The translations under genes and the position numbers were made by a program. 10,182 nucleotides of DNA, from positions 1 through 10,182 of the forward strand of contig JAJRUA010000039.1 in NCBI GenBank assembly GCA_024278035.1, written 5' to 3'. The notes beneath the pieces are model-generated. The model saw only the letters and a program-made list of their open reading frames with translations, was not told the DNA's origin and did not search any database. Below are positions 1 to 7,641 of this stretch, piece after piece. Positions within the stretch are counted from its first letter, which is position 1. Each line of letters starts with the position of its first letter. This stretch comes from Planctomycetota bacterium. Lineage in GTDB: Bacteria > Planctomycetota > Planctomycetia > Pirellulales > Lacipirellulaceae.

Positions 1-1
1 G

Positions 2-1621
2 GCTCGGGCGCGGCGGCTGGACGAATCGGCCCAAATTGTTCTGTTGGAACGGGGGGCCGACCCCTCGTTTGCCAATTGCGGCATGCCTTATTACATCGGT
101 GGCGAGATTGAGTCACGCGACAAACTGCTTGTGGCTCCCGTGTCGCTCTTGCGCAACCGCTTGAATCTTGATGTGCGAGTTCTCGAAGAAGTTCTTTCGA
201 TTGACCGTGAGAAGAAAATCGTTCGTATTCGCCAGCTTGCGTCGGGCAAGGAGTACGAAGAGACGTACGACAAATTGATCCTCGCGCCTGGGGCCGCACC
301 GATTCGGCCCCCCATCCCTGGCATTGATGCGTCCAAGGTTTACACGCTTCGTAATCTGTCGGATGCGGATCAGCTGCATGCTGCAACACTTAGCGCAAAA
401 CGGGCCGTTATTATTGGTGGCGGCTTCATCGGCCTAGAGATGGCGGAGAACTTGGTGCGACGTGGACTTGAGACAACCCTCATTGAACGTAACCCGCAAG
501 TACTCACGCCCTGGGATGCTGAAATGGTGGTCCCAATCGCCAATCAACTTCGTGATAAGGGTGTGGACCTACGGCTCGGCGAAGAGGCGGTCGCCTTTGA
601 AGAGGGCCCTGATGGAGTCGTGGTTACGCTCAAAGAAGGAGACGCCCTGCACGCCGATTTTGTCGTGCTTTCAATCGGCGTAGTTCCTGAGAACACCTTG
701 GCCAAAGAGGCGGGACTCGCAATTGGCGAACGAGGAGGGATTGTTGTCTCGCCGAACATGCAAACCGACGATCCTGATATCTACGCTGTAGGGGATGCGG
801 TCCAAGTTGCCTATTTTCCAACGGGAACGCCGATCCAGATTCCCCTAGCCGGTCCTGCCAACCGGCAAGGACGCATTGCTGCCGATGCGATTTTTGGTCG
901 TGATAGTGCGTTCCGCGGCGTACAAGGAACCGCGGTCGTTGGCGTGATGGGCCGTACCGCCGCCATGACCGGCCTTAGCGAAAAGGCATGTCGGGCGATG
1001 GAGATTCCCTACGAAAAAATCTATCTCCACCCGGCAAACCATGCAGGCTACTACCCGGGGGCAGAGGGAATGTCGATCAAGCTGCTCTTCGATCCGGATC
1101 GAGGGCCGGAAGGAGGCGATATTTTAGGTGCCCAGGCGGTCGGTGGGGCGGGCGTCGATAAACGGATGGATGTGATTGCGACCGCCATTCAGGCGGGCAT
1201 GAGCGTTTACGACCTCGAAGAGATCGAACTTTGTTACGCCCCGCAGTACGGTTCAGCAAAAGACCCGATTAACATGGCAGGTTTTATTGCTGCGGGCGTG
1301 CTACGAGGGGACCAACCCATCGTTCATGTCCAGGAGATGCTGGCTTCGATCGATCAGGCCACGCTGCTCGATGTACGTACTTCTAAGGAATATAAAGTGG
1401 GGGCAATCCCCGGCGCAATCAATATCTCGGTCGATGAACTACGGGATCGCCTCGATGAAATACCGAAAGACCGCCCGGTGAACGTCCATTGCATGGTCGG
1501 AATGCGAGGCTATCTTGCGACACGCATCCTCCTAGAAAATGGGTACGAGGCTCGTAACCTAAGCGGTGGCTACAAAACATATGCCGCCGTCACTGCCGCA
1601 CGGTCACTTGCAGGTGTTTGA
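2..1621 (+). CDS. CoA-disulfide reductase-like FAD/NAD(P)H oxidoreductase with C-terminal rhodanese domain (5' end missing)
   Basis: This is a class III pyridine nucleotide-disulfide oxidoreductase fused to a rhodanese domain, the architecture of CoADR-Rhd proteins that reduce CoA disulfide, persulfide or polysulfide in the cytoplasm. The frame is open to the left edge, and the first visible residues (ARARRLDESAQIVLLERG) match the segment following the N-terminal FAD-binding GGxAGG. About 18 residues are therefore missing, and the TTG at 44 is not the start. Numbered from the first visible codon, SFANCGMPY carries the redox cysteine (C26, codon 77-79). IIGGGFIGLE (about 137-146) is the NAD(P)H Rossmann motif, DIYAVGDA (about 259-266) binds FAD, and YAPQYGSAKDP (about 412-422) is the typical dimer-interface stretch. 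The last ~110 residues form the rhodanese domain: LLDVR, GAIPGAINI and the loop HCMVGMRGY with persulfide cysteine C497 (codon 1490-1492). Both active cysteines are intact. It converges with sdhB. The family is firm; the physiological substrate is not. Confidence 0.93.
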   Translation, partial: ARARRLDESAQIVLLERGADPSFANCGMPYYIGGEIESRDKLLVAPVSLLRNRLNLDVRVLEEVLSIDREKKIVRIRQLASGKEYEETYDKLILAPGAAPIRPPIPGIDASKVYTLRNLSDADQLHAATLSAKRAVIIGGGFIGLEMAENLVRRGLETTLIERNPQVLTPWDAEMVVPIANQLRDKGVDLRLGEEAVAFEEGPDGVVVTLKEGDALHADFVVLSIGVVPENTLAKEAGLAIGERGGIVVSPNMQTDDPDIYAVGDAVQVAYFPTGTPIQIPLAGPANRQGRIAADAIFGRDSAFRGVQGTAVVGVMGRTAAMTGLSEKACRAMEIPYEKIYLHPANHAGYYPGAEGMSIKLLFDPDRGPEGGDILGAQAVGGAGVDKRMDVIATAIQAGMSVYDLEEIELCYAPQYGSAKDPINMAGFIAAGVLRGDQPIVHVQEMLASIDQATLLDVRTSKEYKVGAIPGAINISVDELRDRLDEIPKDRPVNVHCMVGMRGYLATRILLENGYEARNLSGGYKTYAAVTAARSLAGV

Positions 1622-1700
1622 TCGTGCTCTCGGGGCGCCGTACGACAAAAACAGTTTGCCGAGCGGCCCTCGTTTTTCGCTTTGCTTTCCGAATAGAATT

Positions 1701-2543
1701 TTATCGATCAAACAACTTTTTGATCGATCGGACCGTTGCCTGACGCCCCGCACGGGCAATCGATGTCGTGAGCGGAATCTCTTTCGGACAGACGGCCACA
1801 CAGTTCTGCGAATTGCCACACGCCTGAACACCGCCAGGGCCGGTGAGAGCGTCGATTCTTTCGTCGGCGGCCATCTTGCCCGTGCCGTGGTCGTTGAATA
1901 GAACCGCTTGGCTAATCGCCGCCGGGCCAACGAACGCCGTGGCGTGAGCTTCCTTCTGGCGAGCCTCAAAATCCGCGTCGCTTTCGCCCGAAGATTGCTT
2001 GAGCTCAATCTTTGTGTACTGCGGACAAGCCTCGACACAGCAACCACAAGTCATGCACTCCGAGAGCGGGTAACGATCTTCCTGGGATTTCTGCGTCTCC
2101 TTGGGGCCTGGGCCACGATCAATGTAATCGTCTACCGGCACCCATGCTTCGAGCCGCTCCAGGGCGTTGTACATCCGCTGGCGATCGACCACCAAGTCCC
2201 TCAGGACGGGGAACTTCGACATCGGGCGCAGCTCAATCTCACCCGGCCGGTCTTCGAGCAACTGATCGACCAAGGCCGAGCAGCTTTGCCGTACGCGGCC
2301 ATTGATGACCATCGTGCAGGCACCGCACACCTCTTCCAGGCAGTTGCAATCCCACGCGACGGGTGTCGTCGCTTGGCCGCTGGCAGTCTTTGCCATTCGG
2401 GCGACCTTTTGCAGAACGCTAATGATGTTGAGGTTCGGCTCGTAAGGAATCCGAAATCGTTCCCAACGCGTCGCTTTGCCCGGCTCCGATTGCCGAAGGA
2501 TACGCACGTCGAAGGACGAAGGTTTTTTATTGCGATTGGTCAT
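1701..2543 (-). CDS. sdhB: Succinate dehydrogenase / fumarate reductase iron-sulfur subunit
   Basis: This is the electron-transfer subunit of complex II, carrying electrons from the SdhA flavin to the membrane haem/quinone site on the cytoplasmic face. The 280-residue protein has an N-terminal ferredoxin fold with CLEEVCGAC and a later cysteine (C68, C73, C76, C88) for the [2Fe-2S] cluster. The C-terminal half has CMTCGCCVEACP (C163, C166, C169, C173) and CGNSQNCVAVCP (C242, C248, C252). By family pattern C163/C166/C169/C252 hold the [4Fe-4S] cluster and C173/C242/C248 the [3Fe-4S] cluster. The wording CLEEVCGAC and CGNSQNC resembles the Bacillus-type enzyme rather than the E. coli type. The ATG at 2541-2543 has no convincing Shine-Dalgarno sequence. 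It is the last gene of sdhCAB, but a 211-bp gap largely filled by a foldback repeat separates it from sdhA. The last codons overlap a 10-bp inverted repeat. Confidence 0.97.
   Translation of the reverse strand: MTNRNKKPSSFDVRILRQSEPGKATRWERFRIPYEPNLNIISVLQKVARMAKTASGQATTPVAWDCNCLEEVCGACTMVINGRVRQSCSALVDQLLEDRPGEIELRPMSKFPVLRDLVVDRQRMYNALERLEAWVPVDDYIDRGPGPKETQKSQEDRYPLSECMTCGCCVEACPQYTKIELKQSSGESDADFEARQKEAHATAFVGPAAISQAVLFNDHGTGKMAADERIDALTGPGGVQACGNSQNCVAVCPKEIPLTTSIARAGRQATVRSIKKLFDR
1703..1728. repeat. Inverted repeat over the 3' end of sdhB
   Basis: The arms ATCGATCAAA (1703-1712) and TTTGATCGAT (1719-1728) are perfect complements around a 6-base loop. They span the sdhB stop codon and its last codons. 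No T-run follows on either strand, so it is not a classical intrinsic terminator. It could stabilise the 3' end of the transcript or could be chance in a region rich in GATCGA words. Confidence 0.5.
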
Positions 2544-2585
2544 GTTAGAGCTTCAGTTTTTTCGTAACCGGTACACGGAGATAAT

Positions 2586-2749
2586 TGAACCACGAAGGAA
2601 CGACGGAACAAAGGAAAGAAAATCGCGAATTGGCGCGAAGGAACGCCCATGCCCTGGCTCCAACCTCTTTCACTTTTCATTTGCGTTCATTCGTGCTTAT
2701 TCGCGGTTCCTATTGTTTTTTCGTAGTTCCGTTGTTCCTTCGTGGTTCA
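2586..2749. repeat. 164-bp foldback (imperfect inverted repeat) element between sdhA and sdhB
   Basis: The outer arms 2586-2609 and 2726-2749 are complementary at 23 of 24 positions (TGAACCACGAAGGAAC... against ...GTTCCTTCGTGGTTCA). Two further arm pairs nest inside in the right order. 2621-2630 (AATCGCGAAT) pairs with 2699-2708 at 9 of 10 positions, and 2633-2646 (GCGCGAAGGAACGC) pairs with 2683-2696 at 12 of 14. That leaves a 36-base loop at 2647-2682. Transcribed from either strand it would make one long interrupted hairpin. It ends 5 bp from the sdhA stop codon and 42 bp from the sdhB start. It encodes no plausible protein and no transposase is nearby. The CCACGAAGG / TTCGCGGTT wording is familiar to me from dispersed non-coding repeats in environmental bacteria, but I could not check copy number here. 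Confidence 0.85.
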
Positions 2750-2754
2750 GTTCC

Positions 2755-4761
2755 TTATGCCTTCGAGCCTGCTATAGCGGGTTCTTCCGCAGCGATCTTG
2801 GCGGCTTGGCGTTCGGCCCAGACCTCTTCAATTACCTCGGCACCGACGAGGCCGTACAGCCGGGGGCGTGGCGGGATCAATGTGGTATCGACTTCTTCGT
2901 ACGAGAGAGTCGGTTCGCCCTTGTCGTCGAACGTGGCGAGGGTCGTTTTGAGCCATTTGGCGTTTTTCTTCTCAAAAGTGTCACACCATGCTTCTGCTTC
3001 TCGGCGACGTTGGGCCGGATCTTCGGCGTCGATGCCCGGCATGTCGAACTCGGGCTTGTAGTGGGCACCACGGCATTCGTCTCGAGCGAGCGCCCCTTTA
3101 AGCAGAGCTTTTACTAGCGGGAACATGTCTCGCAGGGCCTTCGTGAAAACGACGTTTTGGTTGGTCCACGCACCCGAATCGGAGAGGCTACACTGATGGG
3201 CCCTTTCGCAAAGCTCGTTGATCTTGGCGAGGCCCGTTTCGATTTGATCGTTCTTTCGCACAACGAGCGCGGCCTTGGTCATTTCGTTGCCAAGCTCTTC
3301 GTGAACCTGGTAGGGGTTTTCTTTGCCACCCGAATTGTCACTTGAGGATTGCTTGAGCAGCGCGTCGTGCTCCGCTTGCTTATCGGCCAGGGCCGCCTTG
3401 TGGAGCGAATCGAACTTGCTGTCGTTCGTCGAATCATCGAGCGAGCTAAGTGCCGCTCGGATGCCAGGCGCAACCCACAGACCGGTAAAGATGCAGGAGA
3501 GCAGCGAGTTGGCCCCCAGGCGGTTGGCTCCGTGGTAGTGGTAATCGCACTCGCCGATCGCGTAGAGCCCGGGGAGGTGGGTCTGGTGGTTGTCCGGATG
3601 GGCCGCTTCGAGGCCCCCTTCGGCACTACGGACGTAATCCACCCACAGGCCGCCCATCGAGTAATGCACTGCCGGGAAGATTTTCATGGGCTCATCACGA
3701 GGATTCACCCCGGTGAACTTCTCATAGATATTCAGAATGCCGCCCAACTTGCGGTCCAGCTCGGCACGCGAGATATGCGTTAAGTCAAGGTAAACGCACT
3801 GTTTGTCGGTTTCGACCGAGAGGCCTTCGTTGACACAGACGTTGAAAATTTCGCGGGTCGCAATGTCACGCGGAACGAGGTTGCCATAAGCCGGGTAACG
3901 CTCTTCGAGGAAGTAGTAACGATCCGACTCAGGGATATCGCCTGGCGAGCGCGGGTCGTGCGGCGTGCGAGGAACCCAGACGCGGCCCCCTTCGCCCCGG
4001 GCCGATTCGCTCATCAGGCGGCACTTGTCGGCCCCCGGGATCGCTGTCGGGTGGACCTGAATGAACTCGCCGTTGGCGTATTTGGCACCCGCCTGCACGC
4101 ACCGGCTGGCGGCACTGCCGTTGCATGCCATCGACATGGTGCTGCGTCCGTACAAGAGTCCGCAGCCGCCCGAGGCGACCACGACGGCGTCGGCCTTGAA
4201 CGTACGAATTTGCATCGTCACAAGATTCTGTGCAACGGCGCCGCGACAGCGCCCTTCGTCATCGAGCACCGGGCCGAGGAAATCCCAGCCTTCGTACATG
4301 GTGACCCGACCTTCGCTTTTGTGTCGGCGAACCTGTTCATCAAGGGCGTAGAGCAACTGTTGCCCCGTCGTCGCCCCGGCAAAGGAAGTGCGTTTGTAGA
4401 GTGTGCCCCCAAAGCGGCGCTGATCGCGGAACCCTTCGAGGGTTCGGTTGAACGGCACACCGAGCCGGTCCATCAGATCGATGATCCCCGGGGCGGCGTA
4501 AACCATCTCCTTCACGGGAGGTTGGTGCTGCAAGAAGTCGCCACCGTAGACGGTGTCGTCCAGGTGGAGCCATTCGTTGTCGCCCTGCTGGCGGGTTAGG
4601 CCATTGACACTGTTGATCCCCCCCTGGGCGCACACGCTATGCGATCGCTTGACCGGAACGAGGCTCATGCAATCAACGCCGACCCCCATTTCGGCCAGCT
4701 TCATCGTACAAGCCAAGCCAGCAAGTCCACCGCCGACTACGAGAACGCGTTGTTCAGCCAT
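2755..4761 (-). CDS. sdhA: Succinate dehydrogenase / fumarate reductase flavoprotein subunit
   Basis: This is the catalytic subunit of complex II, oxidising succinate to fumarate with covalently bound FAD on the cytoplasmic face of the membrane. The 668 residues begin with the FAD-binding motif VLVVGGGLAGLA. RSHSVCAQGG carries the histidine (H41) expected to link to FAD. Active-site motifs are present: HPTAIPG (H238, T239), SARGEGGR (R256), HYSMGG (H367) and GANRLGANSLL (R414). The C-terminal helical domain, from about 490, is followed by the capping region. I start it at the ATG 4759-4761 (MAEQRVLVVGGG). A TTG immediately upstream would only add one residue and is unlikely. No clear Shine-Dalgarno sequence precedes it; the 58-bp gap from sdhC is pyrimidine-rich on the coding strand. 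A short Ser/Asp/Asn-rich stretch (about 440-480) lies between the FAD domain and the helical domain. The Bacillus-like subunit set points to a quinone-linked, haem-containing enzyme. Confidence 0.97.
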   Translation of the reverse strand: MAEQRVLVVGGGLAGLACTMKLAEMGVGVDCMSLVPVKRSHSVCAQGGINSVNGLTRQQGDNEWLHLDDTVYGGDFLQHQPPVKEMVYAAPGIIDLMDRLGVPFNRTLEGFRDQRRFGGTLYKRTSFAGATTGQQLLYALDEQVRRHKSEGRVTMYEGWDFLGPVLDDEGRCRGAVAQNLVTMQIRTFKADAVVVASGGCGLLYGRSTMSMACNGSAASRCVQAGAKYANGEFIQVHPTAIPGADKCRLMSESARGEGGRVWVPRTPHDPRSPGDIPESDRYYFLEERYPAYGNLVPRDIATREIFNVCVNEGLSVETDKQCVYLDLTHISRAELDRKLGGILNIYEKFTGVNPRDEPMKIFPAVHYSMGGLWVDYVRSAEGGLEAAHPDNHQTHLPGLYAIGECDYHYHGANRLGANSLLSCIFTGLWVAPGIRAALSSLDDSTNDSKFDSLHKAALADKQAEHDALLKQSSSDNSGGKENPYQVHEELGNEMTKAALVVRKNDQIETGLAKINELCERAHQCSLSDSGAWTNQNVVFTKALRDMFPLVKALLKGALARDECRGAHYKPEFDMPGIDAEDPAQRRREAEAWCDTFEKKNAKWLKTTLATFDDKGEPTLSYEEVDTTLIPPRPRLYGLVGAEVIEEVWAERQAAKIAAEEPAIAGSKA

Positions 4762-4819
4762 CAATCACGCCAAGCAAATAAAAGGAAAGAGTATCTAGGA
4801 AAAAAGGAGGCAAGAACCC

Positions 4820-5665
4820 TCAATGAGGTCCGTGCTCCGCTGGATCGATGTCCGTCGCTTCAGCACGTCCAGACGCTCGCTTATGTTCGTTGGGAAGAAC
4901 CATGCCGGCTTCGACGCGAGCTTCGTACATGCGATTTTCGGCAGCGGTGACTTCGTCCAGGTTGTCGGGATTGCCAGCGGCCCCCATGCCGAGCAGCCCT
5001 GCGATGCCAATTACCGCAATGCCTGCACCAACGAGACCACAAACCTTGAGGGCCCCCGATTGGGATTTGGGCGTGGTCCACAGGCCCCAAGTGATGCCAG
5101 CGGTCCACAGCCCGTTGGCCATGTGATAGGCCCCGCTCAAAATGCCAATCGCATAGATGGCCTGGATCGCAAGGTTTTGTAGCGCTGCACCGCCTGTCGA
5201 GGAGGCATTGTAAGGATAAAAAACCGCTCCGCCTAAGGGCTTGACGATCGCCAGCCACCAATCGAAGTGGAACCAACCGTGCATGTGGAAGACGTGATAA
5301 AGAACAAACGCAAAGAGGACGTAGCCCGTGATGCGTTGCAAGGTGTAGCGATAGTTGGCCCCGTAGCCGTAGAGCGAGGCGTTGCTGCGGCCCGTTCTGG
5401 CAATCCAAACCCCCACCACCGCATGAAACAACAGTGGAGCAAAGATAAAGGCCCACTCGACGAGCGGCAAAATCTTGCCGAGCGAGTGGATTCCATAGAC
5501 GTTGCTTTGGAACGTCTCCGGGCTGTTGAGGATGCTGGCGTTCACCGAGAGGTGAACACACATAAAGCCTCCCGCCATGAGCCCCGTTAGCGAGTGGAGT
5601 CGGCGGATTAGAAATTCATGTCGTTCAAAGAACGACGGCTCGGCAACAGCCACCCCAGACCTCAT
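4820..5665 (-). CDS. sdhC: Succinate dehydrogenase cytochrome b558 membrane anchor
   Basis: This is the single membrane anchor of a three-subunit complex II, binding two haems b and passing electrons from SdhB to quinone. With the ATG at 5663-5665 it is 281 residues. Five hydrophobic helices lie near 29-46, 70-90, 113-130, 165-185 and 207-229. The candidate haem ligands are in the family positions: H24 in RRLHSLTG, H81 in LLFHAVVG, H124 in LYHVFHMHG and H181 in AYHMANGLW. An upstream in-frame TTG (5737) would add 24 charged residues, but it overlaps the -35 box of the best promoter, so I prefer the ATG. The hydrophilic tail after the last helix (about 230-281, many Glu, Arg and His) goes beyond the roughly 200-residue Bacillus protein and has no function I can assign. 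It is the first gene of sdhCAB, ahead of sdhA by 58 bp. Confidence 0.93.
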   Translation of the reverse strand: MRSGVAVAEPSFFERHEFLIRRLHSLTGLMAGGFMCVHLSVNASILNSPETFQSNVYGIHSLGKILPLVEWAFIFAPLLFHAVVGVWIARTGRSNASLYGYGANYRYTLQRITGYVLFAFVLYHVFHMHGWFHFDWWLAIVKPLGGAVFYPYNASSTGGAALQNLAIQAIYAIGILSGAYHMANGLWTAGITWGLWTTPKSQSGALKVCGLVGAGIAVIGIAGLLGMGAAGNPDNLDEVTAAENRMYEARVEAGMVLPNEHKRASGRAEATDIDPAEHGPH

Positions 5666-5707
5666 GTGTTTTCTAGCAGAAAAGGATCGGCGAGAACGTG
5701 AGATGTG

Positions 5708-5737
5708 AGTATAGGAGCTAGGCCATAAAATCCGCAA
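5708..5737 (-). promoter_or_regulatory. Candidate sigma-70-type promoter of sdhCAB
   Basis: On the minus strand a TATACT -10 box (5708-5713) lies 18 bp downstream of TTGCGG (5732-5737). The -10 matches the consensus at 5 of 6 positions; the -35 matches only the TTG. Transcription would begin near 5700 and leave a leader of about 35 bases before the sdhC ATG, a sensible distance. It is the best candidate in this gap, but it is a visual call. Confidence 0.4.
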
Positions 5738-5751
5738 GCGACCTTTCGCCG

Positions 5752-5797
5752 TAATTGAGGCTCACCGTAGTGAGGCAGTGCGTTTTTAGTTGAGGCA
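5752..5797. promoter_or_regulatory. Three short direct repeats upstream of the sdh promoter
   Basis: TAATTGAGGC (5752-5761), TAGTGAGGCA (5768-5777) and TAGTTGAGGCA (5787-5797) share a TGAGGC core. They lie 15-60 bp upstream of the candidate -35 box of sdhC, in the usual place for activator binding sites. The cores start 15 and 20 bp apart. No regulator gene is in the window, so the assignment rests on repetition and position only. Confidence 0.35.
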
Positions 5798-5834
5798 GCA
5801 TTGCGTAGAAACCGCAGGCCGTATCGCACGTTCC

Positions 5835-5888
5835 CTATTCCTCGCCAGGATGGCGAGGCTATAGCCTCGCCATCCTGGCGGGGAATGG
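5835..5888. repeat. Long palindrome between the TPR gene and sdhC
   Basis: 5843-5880 is a perfect 38-bp palindrome (two 19-base halves centred on CTATAG). Pairing continues outward to 5835/5888 with only G-T wobbles at 5842/5881 and 5836/5887. Each half also contains its own small hairpin: CGCC-AGGAT-GGCG on one side and CGCC-ATCCT-GGCG on the other. It could therefore fold as one rod or as a branched structure. It starts 22 bp after the TPR stop codon. No T-run follows, so it is more like a REP-type intergenic repeat than an intrinsic terminator, though it may still protect mRNA 3' ends. Confidence 0.85.
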
Positions 5889-5910
5889 CGCGAGGAACTC
5901 TCACGCACGC

Positions 5911-7482
5911 CTAAGAACCGGCGTTGAGCTGTAATTCTGCCGCTCGTTGGCGGTACTCATTGGCCAGCTCCGATTGCCCGTTCGCTTGTAAAGCGGCAAT
6001 GAGGGCATGGTAGGCAGGGGCGAGCTGTGCATCGAACGAGATGGCTGCCATGTAGGACTGAATCGCTTTGTCACGATCGCCTAGGAACGAAAAAGCCCGT
6101 CCACGACGGTAGTAGTGGGTTCCTTCGGTCGGCTGGAGGCGGATCGCCTCGTTCATGTTATCCACCGCTTTCTGATAGGCACCCAACTGCATCTGAGCGA
6201 GGCCACGGTTTACATAGGCAGGGATGTACCGATCACTCACGGCGATCGACTCGCCATAGGAGCGAACCGCTTCGTTGTAGTCCCCCAACTTAGCCCAGGC
6301 GGCACCTTTCCACAGGTTGGCCCGGGGGCTATCGAAATTGATGCTGGCCGCCTGTTCGAAGTCACGAATCGCAAGCCGCTCTTCGCCGAGGTAAAAAAAG
6401 CAGATTCCTCGGCGGAAGTAGGCTTCACCCAAGGCGGGGTTGAGCTGGGTCGCTTGGCTGAAGGACCGGACAGCATCGCCCAAGTCGCCCAGCAGTCGCT
6501 CAGCCACTCCCCTGCGGAAAAGGGCGGCGGCCTTCGAGGGGATGACCTGTTGGTTATCTTCCGGCAGAAGGGCCAACAATTTTTCGCACTCGGCCTTCTG
6601 GGCCGTATAAGCCTCCACGGCCGTCGCCTCGTCGTCAGCCGCTTTGCCAACCTCTTCCAAAGCAAAGCCTAGTGTTAGGTAGCCTTGGATAAAGGGCAAT
6701 TCATCTTCTTCGTCTTCGGGAGTGTAATTTTCGATCGAGAGGCGAAGCTGCTTGACTGCCTCGGGATAGTCTTTTTTCTGTAGGGCCAGCGATGACCGAC
6801 CCATGAAAACCTCGTGGTTGGTGGGGTCGATTTCGAGCGAAGCGGCAAAGTCCGCAAGGGCCTTTTCTGGCTTATTGAGACCAACGTAGGCCTGCCCACG
6901 AAGCGCTAAGGCTTCGCCCCGTTGTTCTTCTTCTTCGGCAGCCGAGTCGGACTCGAGGTAGTTGGTCAGAGCCTTTTCACCAAGCTGGGCCCCCCCCAGT
7001 TTGACAAGGGTCTTTCCGAGATTGAATTGGTACTGCTGGTTGGAGCGATTGGCCTTTGTGGCCGCCTGAAAGTCAGGCAACGCCTGCTGGTAGGCATGGA
7101 GTCGCATGTAGACTTCGCCGCGGGTGTTCTGAATCTCCGGCATGATCGCCGGTTGGCCTTGGCCATAGGTGAGAGCGTTCTTGAGGTCTTCTAGCGAGGC
7201 CTCGTACTCTTCAAGCTGGGCGTACGCCTTGGCTATCAGCAACAGCGGACCGGCAGAATAGCCGCCACTTCCCTGGATCACTTGGCTAAAAGTAGCGACA
7301 GCCGCTTCATAGTCGCCTTCGCCAAATTGCTCTTGTCCCGTCTCAATCAGGGCTTGGAGCTGCTCACCAGCCGAAAGGTCAGTGACACCTTCTTCTTGGC
7401 CATAAGCGGCAACCGGAAGATTGCCTAGGACAACAAGGGCGAGAAGCAAAAAAAGACTCGTAAAGGAGTATCGGCCAAGCAT
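5911..7482 (-). CDS. Exported TPR-repeat protein
   Basis: This is a 523-residue protein made almost entirely of tetratricopeptide repeats, a scaffold for protein-protein contacts; its partners are unknown. Residues 1-28 look like a signal peptide (basic start, hydrophobic FLLLALVVLG, then PVAAYG before Q29), so it probably works outside the cytoplasmic membrane. About 12 helix-turn-helix units of ~34 residues follow from about 42 to 515. The clearest are at about 188-222, 317-352, 353-386, 387-420, 421-454 and 455-488, with the usual G-x-x-Y/F and A...A positions and the inter-repeat proline. An irregular Glu/Asp-rich stretch near 178-190 and 253-262, and a longer insert near 280-310, interrupt the array. 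The ATG at 7480-7482 is preceded by GAGG (7492-7495) at 9 bp, one of the few visible ribosome sites here. Large gaps on both sides suggest it is transcribed alone. Confidence 0.88.
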   Translation of the reverse strand: MLGRYSFTSLFLLLALVVLGNLPVAAYGQEEGVTDLSAGEQLQALIETGQEQFGEGDYEAAVATFSQVIQGSGGYSAGPLLLIAKAYAQLEEYEASLEDLKNALTYGQGQPAIMPEIQNTRGEVYMRLHAYQQALPDFQAATKANRSNQQYQFNLGKTLVKLGGAQLGEKALTNYLESDSAAEEEEQRGEALALRGQAYVGLNKPEKALADFAASLEIDPTNHEVFMGRSSLALQKKDYPEAVKQLRLSIENYTPEDEEDELPFIQGYLTLGFALEEVGKAADDEATAVEAYTAQKAECEKLLALLPEDNQQVIPSKAAALFRRGVAERLLGDLGDAVRSFSQATQLNPALGEAYFRRGICFFYLGEERLAIRDFEQAASINFDSPRANLWKGAAWAKLGDYNEAVRSYGESIAVSDRYIPAYVNRGLAQMQLGAYQKAVDNMNEAIRLQPTEGTHYYRRGRAFSFLGDRDKAIQSYMAAISFDAQLAPAYHALIAALQANGQSELANEYRQRAAELQLNAGS

Positions 7483-7641
7483 GGCAGGAAGCCTCGGGGC
7501 AGGTCAGGGCATGGCGCGCACAAGGCGTAGCCAAGCGGGTAGTGACATATCAGGTTCCCCCGAGTTTACCTCGCCACGGCGTGTCGTGCCCACTCTTGGG
7601 CTGAGGTGGCCAAGATTCCTTCAGGGATCGTTGAGGATTAG

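Noticed and set aside
1647..1677. Possible terminator of the flavoprotein gene (CGAG/CTCG at 1660-1672 followed by TTTTT)
   Set aside because: The stem is only 4 bp around a 5-base loop; too weak to list as a terminator.
1604..2567. Long frames overlapping sdhB on both strands (for example 1604-2047 minus and 1908-2567 plus)
   Set aside because: sdhB has all its cluster cysteines in frame; the others are shadows in GC-rich coding DNA.
2476..3117. A 213-codon plus-strand frame running through the sdhA-sdhB gap
   Set aside because: It crosses the foldback repeat and is antisense to sdhB and sdhA at its ends; the protein has no domain character.
4806..5182. GGAGG (4806-4810) followed by an ATG at 4823 and a 119-codon frame on the + strand
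   Set aside because: The ribosome-site-like sequence is good, but the frame is antisense to sdhC, has a 12-bp spacing and reads as a composition shadow with no recognisable domain.
5666..5737. TTG start 24 codons upstream of the sdhC ATG
   Set aside because: It overlaps the candidate -35 box, adds an Arg/Ser-rich stretch not typical of the family, and lacks a ribosome site.
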